Assembly: GCA_016200585.1 (NCBI GenBank)
Contig: JACQEN010000207.1
Span: 1-35,666, forward strand
Reading direction: 5' to 3'
From: Deltaproteobacteria bacterium
GTDB lineage: Bacteria > Desulfobacterota > Binatia > HRBIN30
Length of the DNA: 35,666 nt
Shown here one piece after another: positions 35,665 through 35,666 of the stretch. The position numbers and the translations under genes are program-made. The notes under the pieces were generated by a model. That model had not been told where the DNA came from, searched no databases, and saw only the letters and a program-made list of their open reading frames with translations. The stretch's first letter is position 1. Each line of letters starts with the position of its first letter.

Positions 35665-35666
35665 CA

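Overview
The window looks like a chromosomal segment of a Gram-negative, probably uncultured bacterium. An exosortase, an ECF sigma/zinc anti-sigma pair, Thr-Pro-rich secreted proteins and NHL/dockerin proteins together resemble what is seen in Binatota and other former Deltaproteobacteria. That placement is inference from protein style only; no rRNA or tRNA gene was seen.

Layout. (1) 1-2985, plus strand: sulfur assimilation, with a 5'-truncated CysM-type cysteine synthase, a degenerate ThiF/MoeB-like protein and ATP sulfurylase. (2) 3012-7585, minus strand: polA, then an ECF sigma factor, its zinc-finger anti-sigma factor, a small secreted protein and a small membrane protein, closely packed and probably co-transcribed at least from the sigma factor on. 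(3) 7743-9584, plus strand: a secreted coiled-coil protein, a possible 43-residue ORF, and a protein made of two copies of an IS630-type helix-turn-helix unit with no transposase catalytic domain. (4) 9693-15250, minus strand: four secreted proteins with Ser/Thr/Pro linkers and a C-terminal Pro-Ser/Thr, hydrophobic, Arg-rich tail that looks like an exosortase sorting signal. Two carry an N-terminal cohesin-like domain and two carry an unrecognised Cys-containing domain. (5) 15648-26556, plus strand: three very large secreted proteins. Two are double six-bladed NHL propellers and one is a matrixin-like zinc protease. All three end in the same module: prealbumin-like beta domain, dockerin-like EF-hand pair, Cys-containing spacer, cohesin-like domain. 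(6) 26617-27772, minus strand: an exosortase and its membrane partner. (7) 28017-35576: a GT-C (PMT/GT39-type) glycosyltransferase, a membrane-anchored M1-like peptidase with a beta-propeller, a CBS-domain protein (minus strand) and a glycoside hydrolase/GT2 fusion. A fragment of a GH2 glycosidase lies at the right edge on the minus strand.

Reading as a whole. Regions 4 to 7 look like one cell-surface programme. The sorted proteins would be exported, processed by the exosortase and held at the surface by their tails. Their Thr-rich linkers are plausible substrates of the neighbouring PMT-type enzyme. The large NHL and protease proteins lack a sorting tail but carry dockerin-like and cohesin-like modules, so they could dock onto the sorted cohesin-like proteins or onto each other. 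This would be a cohesin-dockerin surface complex without cellulases, coupled to an exosortase. The domains are visible in the sequence; the assembly is a hypothesis. The locus seems to have grown by tandem duplication (four adjacent or paired paralogues) and by expansion of 12-bp Thr-Pro-Thr-Xaa coding repeats.
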